DNA of 64,000 nt from NCBI RefSeq assembly GCF_016027715.1, contig NZ_CP065691.1, positions 310,001 to 374,000 on the forward strand. The letters are read 5' to 3'. The translations under genes and the position numbers were made by a program. The notes under the pieces are model-generated. The model saw nothing but the letters and a program-made list of their open reading frames with translations. It did no database searches and was not told the origin of the DNA. This stretch comes from Lactococcus garvieae. GTDB lineage: Bacteria > Bacillota > Bacilli > Lactobacillales > Streptococcaceae. Below, one piece after another: positions 54,281 to 64,000 of the stretch; position 1 is the stretch's first letter; every line of letters starts with the position of its first letter.

Positions 54281-54801
54281 TTTTTACTTTCTTTGATAAA
54301 TAATAACTGAATTGGTGCAACCCGCTGAATGATCTGGTTTCCACCAATGCCTATCGCAAAGCCGGCTAGCATGCCAAAAAAAGCTAGCCAAGGTAGATAG
54401 AGCATGACAGCACTTGCTCCTGCTAAAAGAGAAGCAACCGCGAGCTGACCGAGATTGTGGAAAAAGCCTCCCACAACAGATATACCGATGAGAGAGACGC
54501 GCTTAGGGCCCAATTTTTTCATCAGGTACATTGCTAAAAGGCTTAAAATGGCTCCCGCAGCGGAATAGATAAAAACAGAGAATCCTGTGAATAAGGCAGT
54601 AATAAGGAGACGTAAAACCTGCATTGTCCAAACTTTACGCCAATTTAAAGTGAAGATTGCTATAATCATGACTAAGTTAGCCAATCCAACTTTTGCTCCC
54701 GGAGCAAAAGCAAAAAAAGCAGGTATCCAACTTTCAAAAATCCCCATCACAACTGCTACGGCTGTGAGTAGAGCCACATAGATATTTTCTTTTACATTCA
54801 T
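54271..54801 (-). CDS. Gx transporter family membrane protein (HepT component I-like)
   Basis: 176 residues with about five transmembrane helices; FAPGAKVGLANLVMIIAIF and GISVVGGFFHNLGQLAVA are marks of the Gx transporter family, often annotated as heptaprenyl diphosphate synthase component I. Neighbours suggest a link to quinone or flavin/heme electron transfer. Confidence 0.82.
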   Translation of the reverse strand: MNVKENIYVALLTAVAVVMGIFESWIPAFFAFAPGAKVGLANLVMIIAIFTLNWRKVWTMQVLRLLITALFTGFSVFIYSAAGAILSLLAMYLMKKLGPKRVSLIGISVVGGFFHNLGQLAVASLLAGASAVMLYLPWLAFFGMLAGFAIGIGGNQIIQRVAPIQLLFIKESKKWT

Positions 54802-55193
54802 CCGCTATAATCCACTCCAGAATTTTCTTGTTCACCAATAACTTTAATGACTAAATTATGAGGTAAGCAGACAATTGTGTCTCCAACTTTTGAGACAAAT
54901 CCTCTTTCTACATCAATTTGGTCGCGACAAGAAGCCTTGACGACAGCTATTGCTCCATCTTTCACTTGAATTTCATTGTAATCCCCGTCTTTAGAGTGAT
55001 AAGTCCATGTCTGATTTTTGTGCAAATCAAATGTTTTTATCACTTTACCTTCAACACGAAGTTGAGCTTCTGTGCCCGAACCATTACTGGGTAAAAGGAA
55101 AAAAACAGAAAAAGAAGCAAAAAACAAGACAATAATAATGACAATATCTAGAGCTTTAATTTTGATTTCTTTGAAAAATTTCATCCTTTCCAT
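54798..55193 (-). CDS. NusG domain II-containing extracytoplasmic protein
   Basis: 131 residues. One N-terminal transmembrane helix (about 13-33) and an outside NusG_II domain (IVVKASCRDQIDVERGFVSKVGDTIVCLPHNLVIKV) with the conserved cysteine pair. Nearly always found next to the Gx transporter; thought to act in extracellular electron transfer or FMN transfer. Start could be ATG 55184. Confidence 0.83.
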   Translation of the reverse strand: MERMKFFKEIKIKALDIVIIIVLFFASFSVFFLLPSNGSGTEAQLRVEGKVIKTFDLHKNQTWTYHSKDGDYNEIQVKDGAIAVVKASCRDQIDVERGFVSKVGDTIVCLPHNLVIKVIGEQENSGVDYSG

Positions 55194-55256
55194 AATAGCA
55201 TAAATTAGCCAAAATAAGAAGCTTAGAATAATTTTCTTTCAAGTTTACAAGAGTTA

Positions 55257-55294
55257 ACAAAAAGCTGTCTGCACGAATGCTAGACAGCTTTTTG
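55257..55294 (-). terminator. galU terminator
   Basis: 14-bp stem (ACAAAAAGCTGTCT with AGACAGCTTTTTGT) with 10-nt loop. Confidence 0.85.
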
Positions 55295-56221
55295 TTATTT
55301 TTCGATTGTTGTTTCAGTTTTTGCAAGTTCTTTAGCTTTTGCGATGATATAATCATGCAATTCTTCCTTAATTTGTGGGTGATTAAGTCCGTATTCGATA
55401 GTTGTTTCAACGAAACCAAATTTATCCCCTACATCATAACGTTTACCAGTAAATTCATGTGCAAAAACGCGTTGTGTTTTGTTCAATGTTTCAATAGCAT
55501 CTGTCAATTGAATTTCATTACCTGCACCAGGTTTTTGTTTTTCTAACACTTGGAAAATTTCTGGTGTAAGTAGATAGCGACCGATGATTGCAAGATCAGA
55601 AGGTGCATCCTCAACGGCTGGTTTTTCAACAAATTCAGCTACATTGTAAAGGCCTTTAGAAACTTCCCCTTCAGGAGCGATAACACCATATTTATCAACA
55701 TCTTCATGAGGCACTTTCATAACCGCAATGGTAGAAGCATGGGTTTTTTCATAATCAGAAATTAATTCTTTTGTAAGAGGTGTACCATCGCCCATGATAT
55801 TCATGAGATCATCACCAAGCATAACAACGAATGGCTCATTCCCCACAAATGCTTTGGCTTGGAGAACAGCATGGCCAAGTCCCATAGGATGACTTTGACG
55901 AATAAAATGAAGATTGATATCCGTTGTTTCTTCAACCAACTTAAGAAGTTCTGTTTTTCCTTTTTCTTTTAGGTTCTGTTCCAATTCGATATTTGAATCA
56001 AAGTGATCTTCGATTGGACGTTTTGCCTTGCCTGTAACGATAAGAATATCTTCGATACCAGATTTTAAGGCTTCCTCAACGATAAATTGAATTGTTGGTT
56101 TATCAACAATAGGTAACATTTCCTTAGCCAAGGCTTTTGTAGCTGGAAGGAAGCGCGTTCCTAAACCAGCAGCAGGGATGATTGCTTTTCTTACTTTTTG
56201 TTTTGGATTAACTTTAGTCAT
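55295..56221 (-). CDS. galU: UTP-glucose-1-phosphate uridylyltransferase
   Basis: 308 residues. Nucleotide-binding [25 protein letters not shown]-type start, [25 protein letters not shown] and [21 protein letters not shown]. Makes UDP-glucose for cell-wall polysaccharide and galactose use. Follows gpsA by 43 bp. Confidence 0.95.
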   Translation of the reverse strand: MTKVNPKQKVRKAIIPAAGLGTRFLPATKALAKEMLPIVDKPTIQFIVEEALKSGIEDILIVTGKAKRPIEDHFDSNIELEQNLKEKGKTELLKLVEETTDINLHFIRQSHPMGLGHAVLQAKAFVGNEPFVVMLGDDLMNIMGDGTPLTKELISDYEKTHASTIAVMKVPHEDVDKYGVIAPEGEVSKGLYNVAEFVEKPAVEDAPSDLAIIGRYLLTPEIFQVLEKQKPGAGNEIQLTDAIETLNKTQRVFAHEFTGKRYDVGDKFGFVETTIEYGLNHPQIKEELHDYIIAKAKELAKTETTIEK

Positions 56222-56264
56222 TTGGAAGATGGTTCTCCTTTTATTATTTCTTACTTATTTATTC

Positions 56265-57284
56265 TTAAATGCTGAATTCATTTTCGGTACGTGTTTCACG
56301 GCGCATAATATCTAAAATTCCTTCACGCGCATCCATATTTTCATAAAGAACTTTGTAGATTGTTTCTGTAATTGGCATATCAATATTCATGCTTTGAGAA
56401 AGTTCATAAGCAGCTTTTGTTGTTGAAACGCCTTCAATTACCATGCCCATATTAGCCTCAATATCGGAAAGTTTTTCACCACGACCCAGTGCATCACCAG
56501 CTCGCCAATTTCGTGAATGAATAGAAGTTCCGGTAACAATTAAATCACCGACCCCAGAAAGACCACTGTACGTGAGAGGCTTTGCACCCATGGCAACACC
56601 AAGACGGGTAATTTCGGCTAAACCACGGGTGATGATAGCAGCTTTTGCATTATCACCAAATCCCAGGCCATGTAAAGCTCCTGCGCCGACAGCGATGATA
56701 TTTTTTAAAGCACCTGCGGTCTCAACCCCAATCACATCTGTATTTGTATAGAGGCGGAAGTAATCATTTGAAAATAGTTCTTGTACATATTTTGCAGTAT
56801 CTAAATCATTTGATGCAGCAGAAATTAAAGTTATATCACGTTTGATTGTTTCTTCAGCATGTGAAGGCCCAGAGACAACTACGATTTCACTTCGATATTT
56901 GGCAGGTATTTCTTCTTCAAGGATTGAAGAAATACGTTCATGAGTTCCCTGTTCGAGACCTTTAGAAGCGTGCATGATTGTTACTTTATGCTTGAGTACT
57001 TGAGCAACTTGCTGCGCAACTAATCGCGTTACTTTTGTTGGAACAACAAAGAGGACAGCAGCAACATCATCCAAGGCAGCTTCAAGGTCTGTATAAGCTG
57101 AAATATCAGAATTTAAACTGATACCTTTGAAATAACGTTCATTGGTGTGCTTCTCGTTTATCTCAGCAATTTGGTCAACATTATTTCCCCAAATACGAAC
57201 TTCATGTCCATTATCATTTAGAACTTGCGAAAGAGCAGTTCCCCATGATCCAGGGCCAAGCACGGCAATTTTTTGTGGATTCAT
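56265..57284 (-). CDS. gpsA: Glycerol-3-phosphate dehydrogenase [NAD(P)+]
   Basis: 339 residues. Rossmann start [48 protein letters not shown], catalytic Lys in [32 protein letters not shown]. Supplies sn-glycerol-3-phosphate for phospholipids and teichoic acids. Confidence 0.95.
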   Translation of the reverse strand: MNPQKIAVLGPGSWGTALSQVLNDNGHEVRIWGNNVDQIAEINEKHTNERYFKGISLNSDISAYTDLEAALDDVAAVLFVVPTKVTRLVAQQVAQVLKHKVTIMHASKGLEQGTHERISSILEEEIPAKYRSEIVVVSGPSHAEETIKRDITLISAASNDLDTAKYVQELFSNDYFRLYTNTDVIGVETAGALKNIIAVGAGALHGLGFGDNAKAAIITRGLAEITRLGVAMGAKPLTYSGLSGVGDLIVTGTSIHSRNWRAGDALGRGEKLSDIEANMGMVIEGVSTTKAAYELSQSMNIDMPITETIYKVLYENMDAREGILDIMRRETRTENEFSI

Positions 57285-57525
57285 ATCTTTTCCTTTACTA
57301 GTTTGTCACAGCTTCTAAAAGCTTATTACCCCTTCATTTTAACATAATACAGAGTAAAATTCATTGAGGATATAAAAATCACCTCAAATAAAAGGACACT
57401 TTTCAAGATATGACAGAATAAGAACAGTAATGTTCTACGAAAAATGAGAAAACGTTTTTATTTGAAAAAAATTCATTGTATAATAAAAATGAAATCTTTT
57501 AGTGATTGAAGGAAGAGGATTCAAA

Positions 57526-58023
57526 ATGAAAATCAGAGCATTAGAAAGAACAGATTTAAAAAATATTCATATTATTAATAATGAAGCGCAGACCATGCAC
57601 CTGTGGTTTCAAGAGCCATATGAATCATTAGATGAACTCACTTCTCTCTATGACAAACATATCCATAGTATGGATGAACGCCGCTTTGTTGTTGACGTTG
57701 ACGATGAATTCGCGGGGATTGTTGAACTTATGGATATTAATTATATTCATCGAACCTGTGAAATTCAGCTCATTATTACCGAAGAATACTCTGGTCGTGG
57801 CTTAGCTCAAGAAGCTTTCCACCAAGCACTAGGATATGCTTTTAAAGTCTTAAATATGCATAAAGTGTATCTCTGGGTGGATGTTGATAATGCGCCTGCA
57901 GTCCATATATATGAAAAAGTTGGCTTTAAGATAGAAGGTACAATGAAGGAACATTTTTTTGCTAATGGGAGTTATCACGACAGTCATTTTATGGGCCTTT
58001 TGAAAAAGGATTACTGGAATTAA
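57526..58023 (+). CDS. GNAT-family N-acetyltransferase (SpeG/RimJ-like)
   Basis: 165 residues from ATG 57526 (AGAGG upstream). GNAT fold with acetyl-CoA loop in ITEEYSGRGLAQEAFHQAL and the late KVGFKIEGTMKEHFFANGSYHD. Close in layout to SpeG spermidine acetyltransferases (CEIQLIITEEY), but the substrate is not certain. Confidence 0.85.
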   Translation: MKIRALERTDLKNIHIINNEAQTMHLWFQEPYESLDELTSLYDKHIHSMDERRFVVDVDDEFAGIVELMDINYIHRTCEIQLIITEEYSGRGLAQEAFHQALGYAFKVLNMHKVYLWVDVDNAPAVHIYEKVGFKIEGTMKEHFFANGSYHDSHFMGLLKKDYWN

Positions 58024-58041
58024 TTTTTTAAGAAATAATAA

Positions 58042-58066
58042 AAAATCCCAATTATTCTGGGATTTT
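58042..58066. terminator. Bidirectional terminator
   Basis: AAAATCCCA with TGGGATTTT around 7 nt, between convergent genes. Confidence 0.82.
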
Positions 58067-59683
58067 ATTTTTTGCTGTTAAGTCTAACAGAAACTCATTA
58101 ATACTCGGATAAAAGGTTGAACCTTCTGGGAGATCCGTAATACCGACTCTTCTAAACGATTCAATTAACTTGTTACTCATTGAAGAAAAAACGACTTTTC
58201 TGTTGTGACTAATAAAATCTTCATGCGTATCAATTAATAACTTAAGAGAAGTAACATCAATCATGGGTACCCCCCTTAAAGAGAAGGCGATATTAGTATC
58301 AGCGGGCAATGCATCAATTATTTGTTTCAACTTATTGCTGGTCAAAAAGAATAGGGGACCAGAAATATAAATGACGGTCCATTCGTCAAATATTTCTTGA
58401 TGCAGTTGATTAATACGATGTGGCTCAATCCGAGAAATACTTATCTCAATTTGAGAAATTTTAATAATAAAAAGTATAAATCCAATACCAATTCCTACTA
58501 ATATGGCAGTGCTCAAGTCAAAAGCGACGGTAATAATCATTGTTACAAAAAATTCAATCATCCCCCCTTTTAACTTGTTTTGAAATAAAAAGCGGATGGC
58601 TTCCCACTCATTCATCCGAACCCCAGTCATGATGAGAACGCCAGCAAGGGCACTGAGGGGGATATGCATCATAAAGGGAGCAAATAAAAACATTGATAAA
58701 AGTAAGATAAGCGCGTGAATAGTACTCGTAATCCGGGTTTGTGCTCCAGACTTTATCGCTACACTTGTTCTTGCTATAGCAGCTGTTGCGGGAATTCCGC
58801 CAAAAAAGGGCAATATTAGGTTCCCGACTCCCTGCGCAACAAGTTCTTGATTATTATCTATTGGATGATTTACGGCTCTACCGGCAGATGCACCGCAGAG
58901 TAAACTTTCGATCATCCCAAGGACTGCAATACTAAAGGCTGGTATAATTAAGGCTTTGATATTTTCATAATTTATTGCTGATAAATGAAGGCGCTCTGCT
59001 GGGAGAAGCGTGGTGGGGATTTTTCCAACAACCGGTATATTAAAGTTCAGTAATATAACAGCAAAAGTTGAGATAAGTATTGCTAACAAAGAAGCTGGCA
59101 TTTTTTGTCCCCATGATTTCGGATAAAAAACCATGAGCAATATAGTTAAAATACCAATCAGAGTTGAAGTATAATCAATATTTAAAGCAAAAATAGATTG
59201 CAGGAGTTCAAAAAAAGTTCCTTTAAAATGTTCGATTCCAAAAAAGTTTTTAATTTGCCCACTTGCGATAATTATAGCAATTCCTGAAGTGAACCCAGTG
59301 ATAACTGGCGAAGGAATTAAGGAAATCATGTTGCCAAAGCGAAGAAGTCCAGCAAGGAGCAGGAGAATTCCTGCCATGAATGTTGCAATGAAGATGCCAT
59401 TGATACCATATGCACTAACGAGTGAAATTAAAATGGCAGCCATAGCACCCGTAGGACCAGAAATTTGATAGTAGGCTCCAGATAAAGAACCAATAGTGAT
59501 ACCAGCGATAATTGCTGTTACAAGTCCAGCAGCTGCAGTAGTCCCACTGGATACCCCAAAAGCAAGTGCCAGTGGCAGAGCAACCGCAGCAACAGTAATC
59601 CCTGCCATTACATCTTGCATGAGCTTTTTCTGATTGTATCCTTTAAATTCTGAACGGATAATACATAAATAATTTTTAAACAT
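58052..59683 (-). CDS. SulP-family anion transporter with STAS domain
   Basis: 543 residues. About twelve membrane helices (25-410) with ALPLALAFGVSSG, SISGPTGA-like QISGPTGAMAAIL and GGIPATAAIARTSVAIKSGAQTR. C-terminal STAS domain about 430-540 (GVPMIDVTSLKLLIDTHE). Moves sulfate, bicarbonate or dicarboxylates by family; not decidable here. Confidence 0.9.
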   Translation of the reverse strand: MFKNYLCIIRSEFKGYNQKKLMQDVMAGITVAAVALPLALAFGVSSGTTAAAGLVTAIIAGITIGSLSGAYYQISGPTGAMAAILISLVSAYGINGIFIATFMAGILLLLAGLLRFGNMISLIPSPVITGFTSGIAIIIASGQIKNFFGIEHFKGTFFELLQSIFALNIDYTSTLIGILTILLMVFYPKSWGQKMPASLLAILISTFAVILLNFNIPVVGKIPTTLLPAERLHLSAINYENIKALIIPAFSIAVLGMIESLLCGASAGRAVNHPIDNNQELVAQGVGNLILPFFGGIPATAAIARTSVAIKSGAQTRITSTIHALILLLSMFLFAPFMMHIPLSALAGVLIMTGVRMNEWEAIRFLFQNKLKGGMIEFFVTMIITVAFDLSTAILVGIGIGFILFIIKISQIEISISRIEPHRINQLHQEIFDEWTVIYISGPLFFLTSNKLKQIIDALPADTNIAFSLRGVPMIDVTSLKLLIDTHEDFISHNRKVVFSSMSNKLIESFRRVGITDLPEGSTFYPSINEFLLDLTAKNKIPE

Positions 59684-59972
59684 TCTAATTCCTTTACTTT
59701 TTAAGCACAGTATTCTATCTTATCAAAGATAATTGAGGTAAGCAAATAATTATTTAGTTTAATTAAAGAGAAGTATAGCTCTGTTTTATCAACCACATCA
59801 TAAAGATATACTTAAATATATTGTGCCTTACTTTCTTAAAACTCAAATTAGAAATCATACGAAAGTCTGAAAAGTTTCCTTTAGAATGTGATAAAATTAG
59901 AGTATAGCCAGTTGGCTGATGAAATAAGAAAAGAAAGCTTGTTATAACAGGAAACAAGAATGGAGGCTAAAA
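59684..59972. other. Intergenic region between divergent SulP and XpaC genes
   Basis: AT-rich, 289 bp. Only weak promoter-like boxes and no gene are visible. Confidence 0.5.
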
Positions 59973-60551
59973 ATGCATATGACAGGAATGATGATGGACG
60001 GGATCCCTAGTTTTATACGGATAATTCTAATTCTATTAGTGGCACTTTGGCTTATAAGCTTATTTAGAAGAAAATCTAATAAAAAAGAGAGCACGGCAAA
60101 AAAGCCCGCACGTAAAGAAAATATACGGCGTTATCAAGAAGCAGGGCTTTCTGAAAGTGATATCGAAATTTTTCGTGAAACTTTAGGAGATGCTAAAGAA
60201 AATATCGAAAAATGGGAAGCAAATACTAAGAAAAACGATGAGCTAGAGGTTGTCGAATCTGTAACAGGTGGACTAGAAGCAAGTAAACTTCTCTTCAAGC
60301 ACATTGTGCAAAACCCAACCCAGTTGACAAAACAAAATGATTTCCTCTATAAGGATTTACCAAATATGGTAAAATTAACAGAGAAATACCTAGAGATGCA
60401 GAAGCAATCTGTTAAGACACAGGAAGTAAGTCGAGATATGGATGAAACACTACTTCTGATTAAAACACTATCTGCTAATTTTTCGAAGAACTATCATGAA
60501 ATTTTGATGGATGATGTGAATGTTATTAAACATGAGGTAAAATTTGATTAA
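59973..60551 (+). CDS. XpaC-like protein (5-bromo-4-chloroindolyl phosphate hydrolysis family)
   Basis: 192 residues. One N-terminal transmembrane helix (about 10-30), a basic linker, and a helical XpaC_family domain (RRYQEAGLSESDIEIFRETL, FLYKDLPNMVKLTEKYLEM). Almost always next to TelA, as here with 9 bp between. Probably a membrane-linked partner of TelA in envelope stress. Confidence 0.85.
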   Translation: MHMTGMMMDGIPSFIRIILILLVALWLISLFRRKSNKKESTAKKPARKENIRRYQEAGLSESDIEIFRETLGDAKENIEKWEANTKKNDELEVVESVTGGLEASKLLFKHIVQNPTQLTKQNDFLYKDLPNMVKLTEKYLEMQKQSVKTQEVSRDMDETLLLIKTLSANFSKNYHEILMDDVNVIKHEVKFD

Positions 60552-60560
60552 GGAGTAGCA

Positions 60561-61733
60561 ATGGAAAACCCTATTTTAGATGAATTAATTAATGATGACA
60601 AGGTTGTGAAAGAAGCGGAAGCACTCTCGGAAAGTCAGAAAACAGAACTGGTCGATATGCACCAGAGAGCTTCTCTCAGGGCGATAGATGCGCTAAGTCC
60701 TGAGGAGTTAGCTAAGGCTAAAGAATTATCGAAACAGTTGGATGAAAATAGCTCACAGTCAGTGATTGCATATGGTGCCAAAGCACAAGATAAAATTTCG
60801 GCTTTTTCACAGAGTGTTCTGGATAAAGTTCAAGCACAAGATTTAGGTGAAGTGGGCGGCTCTTTGACGGATCTGATGTACAATCTTCAACAAGCCAATC
60901 CCAATGAACTTGTGGCTGAAAACAAGAGTGTCTTCCAAAAGATGTTTGGTAAGGTCAAAAAATCAATTTTTGAAGTGACGCAAAAATATCAAAAAATTGG
61001 AGCCGGTATCGATAAAATTTCGGCTAAACTCAATAATGAACAGCAAGGCTTGTTACAAGACAATGAAATGTTGGATAAGCTTTATGATGAGAATTTAAAC
61101 TATTTTAAAGCGCTGAATGTTTACATTGCAGGTGCTGAGTTTAAGGTCGAAGAACTGGAACAAGAGATTATCCCAGCAGCTCGCCAAGAAGCTCAAGGAG
61201 CTGGTGATGACGGGGCATTAGCTGTCCAAAAAGTTAGTGATCTTGAGGCCTACAAAAATCGATTGGATAAGCGCGCCCATGATTTACGTTTAGCGCGTCA
61301 GTTGACAATTCAACAGGCACCGCAAATTCGTTTAATCCAAAACACGAACCAAGAATTGGCAGAAAAGATTCAAACTTCAATCAATACCGCAATCCCCCTA
61401 TGGAAAAATCAAGTAGCTATTGCATTGACTTTGCTTAAGCAAAAAGATGCTTTAGCCAGTCAACGTATTGTTTCAGAAACGACAAATGATTTACTTCGTA
61501 AAAATTCAGAAATGCTTAAATCATCAACGATTGAAGCAGCAGAGGAAAATGAACGTGGCTTAATTGATGTAGAAACTTTGAAAGTGACACAGCAAAATCT
61601 AATTGATACAATTCAAGAAACTATGCGGATTCAATCAGATGGCCGTCAAAAACGTCAACAGACTGAACAAGAATTAGTAAAAATGGAAGACGAAATCAAA
61701 CAAAAATTATTGGAACTTTCCAACAAAAAATAA
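60561..61733 (+). CDS. TelA/KlaA-like toxic anion resistance family protein
   Basis: 390 residues, helical and coiled. Family marks: VIAYGAKAQDKISAFSQSVL, LTDLMYNLQQANPNE, YKNRLDKRAHDLRLARQLTI and LLRKNSEMLKSSTIEAAEENERG. Named for tellurite resistance in plasmids, and linked in Firmicutes to cell-wall antibiotic and nisin tolerance. Confidence 0.9.
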   Translation: MENPILDELINDDKVVKEAEALSESQKTELVDMHQRASLRAIDALSPEELAKAKELSKQLDENSSQSVIAYGAKAQDKISAFSQSVLDKVQAQDLGEVGGSLTDLMYNLQQANPNELVAENKSVFQKMFGKVKKSIFEVTQKYQKIGAGIDKISAKLNNEQQGLLQDNEMLDKLYDENLNYFKALNVYIAGAEFKVEELEQEIIPAARQEAQGAGDDGALAVQKVSDLEAYKNRLDKRAHDLRLARQLTIQQAPQIRLIQNTNQELAEKIQTSINTAIPLWKNQVAIALTLLKQKDALASQRIVSETTNDLLRKNSEMLKSSTIEAAEENERGLIDVETLKVTQQNLIDTIQETMRIQSDGRQKRQQTEQELVKMEDEIKQKLLELSNKK

Positions 61734-61737
61734 AAGA

Positions 61738-61779
61738 AAAAAGTCAAGTATTGATATATACCAATTCTTGACTTTTTTT
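61738..61779 (+). terminator. Terminator after telA-like gene
   Basis: AAAAGTCAAG pairs with CTTGACTTTT across a 17-nt loop, followed by Ts. Confidence 0.7.
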
Positions 61780-61830
61780 ATAGTGAGTGTTAAAATGTTA
61801 GTGAATACAAAGTATTGGAGGAGTCCTTTT

Positions 61831-62982
61831 ATGACTTACTATATTAAAGCAGACAAATTTTTCTATCCTTATGAAGTAAAAACAGGTGGTTTCTTGCAAA
61901 TCACAGACGGTAAATTTGGTAATTGGATGGCAGAAGCTCCAGCTGACGCTGAGATTCTAGATTATTCTGGTCAATCTATTGCCCCTGGTCTGGTAGATAC
62001 ACACATCCATGGTTTTGGTGGAGCAGATACAAACGACCGTAAGATTGAAGGGATCGTTCAAACAATGAGTGAAGGGCTTCTTGCAGCAGGTGTGACAAGT
62101 TTCTTCCCGACTGCTGTAACTGCTAGCCACGAAGAATTATTAGAAATTGCTGATGAGATTGGTTCAAATGTGGAGAAAGCAGCGGGTGCTAAGATTCGTG
62201 GACTTTTCTTTGAAGGCCCTTATTTTACAGAAGAATACAAAGGTGCCCAAAATCCTAAGTACATGCGAGACCCATCTTACAGTGAACTCGCTGAATATGG
62301 AGTAGCAGCAAAAGGATTGCCAATCAAAATTGGGATTGCTCCTGAACGTGAAGGTTCAACTGCATTTGTAAAAGAAGCTGTGGAGCATGGTTTCACCATC
62401 GCACTGGGTCACTCAAACGCCACATATGCTGATGCTGTAGCTGCTGTACAAGCGGGAGCAACAATGTGGGTTCATGCTTTCAACGGTATGCGTGGTCTTA
62501 ACCATCGCGAACCAGGTATGGTTGGAGCAGTGTTTAACTTGCCAAATACTTATGCAGAACTTATCTGTGACGGCTTCCACGTTCGTCCAGAAGCTTGTCA
62601 GATATTAATGCGTGAAAAAGGTACAGATCATGTCGTTCTGATTACTGATTCAATGCGTGCGGCTGGCTTAAGTGATGGTGAATATTATCTTGGTGAATTC
62701 CCTGTTATTGTTAAAGACGGTGCTGCACGTTTGAAAGAAGGGGGTAATCTTGCGGGTTCTATCCTTCTCCTTAAAGATGCAGTGAAAAATGTTGTGGATT
62801 GGCAAATTGCAACACCAGCAGAAGCTGTAAAAATGGCTTCACTCAATGCGGCTAAATCTACAAAAATTGACGATGTCTGTGGCCAAATCAAAGAAGGTTT
62901 AGAGGCAGACTTTATTGTTCTTGATAATAATCTGGAACTTGTTGCAACTTATCTGGATGGAGAAAAACGTTATCAAGCATAA
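61831..62982 (+). CDS. nagA: N-acetylglucosamine-6-phosphate deacetylase
   Basis: 383 residues. Amidohydrolase with VDTHIHGFGG metal motif, FEGPYF, GHSNATYADA, HAFNGMRGLNHREPG and catalytic Asp in ITDSMRAAG. Releases acetate from GlcNAc-6-P for NagB. ATG 61831 follows GGAGGAG; a longer frame is spurious. Confidence 0.95.
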   Translation: MTYYIKADKFFYPYEVKTGGFLQITDGKFGNWMAEAPADAEILDYSGQSIAPGLVDTHIHGFGGADTNDRKIEGIVQTMSEGLLAAGVTSFFPTAVTASHEELLEIADEIGSNVEKAAGAKIRGLFFEGPYFTEEYKGAQNPKYMRDPSYSELAEYGVAAKGLPIKIGIAPEREGSTAFVKEAVEHGFTIALGHSNATYADAVAAVQAGATMWVHAFNGMRGLNHREPGMVGAVFNLPNTYAELICDGFHVRPEACQILMREKGTDHVVLITDSMRAAGLSDGEYYLGEFPVIVKDGAARLKEGGNLAGSILLLKDAVKNVVDWQIATPAEAVKMASLNAAKSTKIDDVCGQIKEGLEADFIVLDNNLELVATYLDGEKRYQA

Positions 62983-62989
62983 ATAAAGA

Positions 62990-63014
62990 AAAATTACCTT
63001 TTAGGTAATTTTTT
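62990..63014 (+). terminator. nagA terminator
   Basis: AAATTACC-TTTT-AGGTAATTTTTT-like stem with T-run. Confidence 0.8.
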
Positions 63015-63109
63015 GGTTTTTACCGGCTTTTATAATTGGAAAAAATAACTTTTAGACACTCAGTTTATTTTTGTAAGCTGAAAACCATTACATTTAAAAA
63101 ACCATAAAT

Positions 63110-63132
63110 AAAAACGCTGTCATAGCGTTTTT
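63110..63132 (+). other. 9-bp hairpin in the pfkA upstream region
   Basis: AAAAACGCT (63110-63118) and AGCGTTTTT (63124-63132) around GTCAT. Could be a second terminator or an operator. A probable pfkA -10 (TATAAT) lies near 63159. Confidence 0.5.
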
Positions 63133-63209
63133 AAGAGATTTTTTTCTCTTATCGTGATATAATAAACATGAAATAAAAATTGAACTTTAAATTTGCTCTT
63201 GCAAATTAA

Positions 63210-64000
<791 letters not shown>

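Noticed and set aside
63110-63132. Catabolite-responsive element before pfkA
   Set aside because: The palindrome does not match the cre pattern well; hairpin or terminator is simpler.

Overview
The window is a low-GC Gram-positive chromosome segment from the genus Lactococcus, probably not L. lactis itself. The evidence is a Usp45-type secreted CHAP protein, a CesSR/LiaFSR stress system, lactococcal-type PyrR-regulated carB and pyrK-pyrDB-pyrF units with the conserved PyrR-binding loop, and nagA followed by pfkA. L. garvieae or a close relative is a guess from overall similarity and was not tested.

Layout. 1-3.5 kb is chromosome: a PTS IICB permease (5' end outside the window), a MalY-like lyase, a TetR regulator and a MIP18/DUF59 gene. 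3.44-31.24 kb is an integrated siphovirus-like prophage inserted at the 3' end of the MIP18 gene. The phage supplies a synonymous replacement for the last 60 bp (attL); the displaced host end lies at attR. Left to right it carries an integrase, an integrase remnant, a lipoprotein, a repeat-rich control region (5.6-6.5 kb), a winged-helix replication protein, NUMOD/HNH homing endonucleases, small early genes, a structured non-coding block (11.2-12.0 kb), a full HK97-type head and siphovirus tail module (12.0-27.4 kb), then a divergent type II restriction-modification pair of the Sau3AI (GATC) family. I see no endolysin, no CI/Cro-type repressor and no recombinase besides the integrase. From 31.2 kb to the end is chromosome: LiaF/CesS/CesR, a Cof hydrolase, cyclophilin, an S1 protein, a TVP38-like protein, FtsW/RodA, flavodoxin, Usp45, an ABC exporter, Spx-like protein, carB, a pseudouridine synthase, a ydjGHI-like membrane-stress cluster, pyrK-pyrDB-pyrF, rsmG, a prenyl-quinone cluster, galU, gpsA, a SulP transporter, XpaC/TelA, nagA and the start of pfkA.

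The most unusual feature is in the prophage at 11.24-11.62 kb. Four consecutive units each fold as a 6-7 bp acceptor-like stem plus a 5 bp T-arm with a TTCGA loop. They have a short D-loop-like linker, no anticodon arm and no encoded CCA, and each is followed at once by a second hairpin. Stem sequences differ between units but pairing is kept. Other strong signals: a CCC-TAA site with a hairpin at the end of the major capsid gene that should give a +1-frameshifted capsid with a HeH/LEM tail; only two GATC sites by eye in the whole ~27.7 kb prophage, which itself encodes a GATC-type restriction system; and a near-consensus promoter at the right end that would drive the integrase only in the excised circle.
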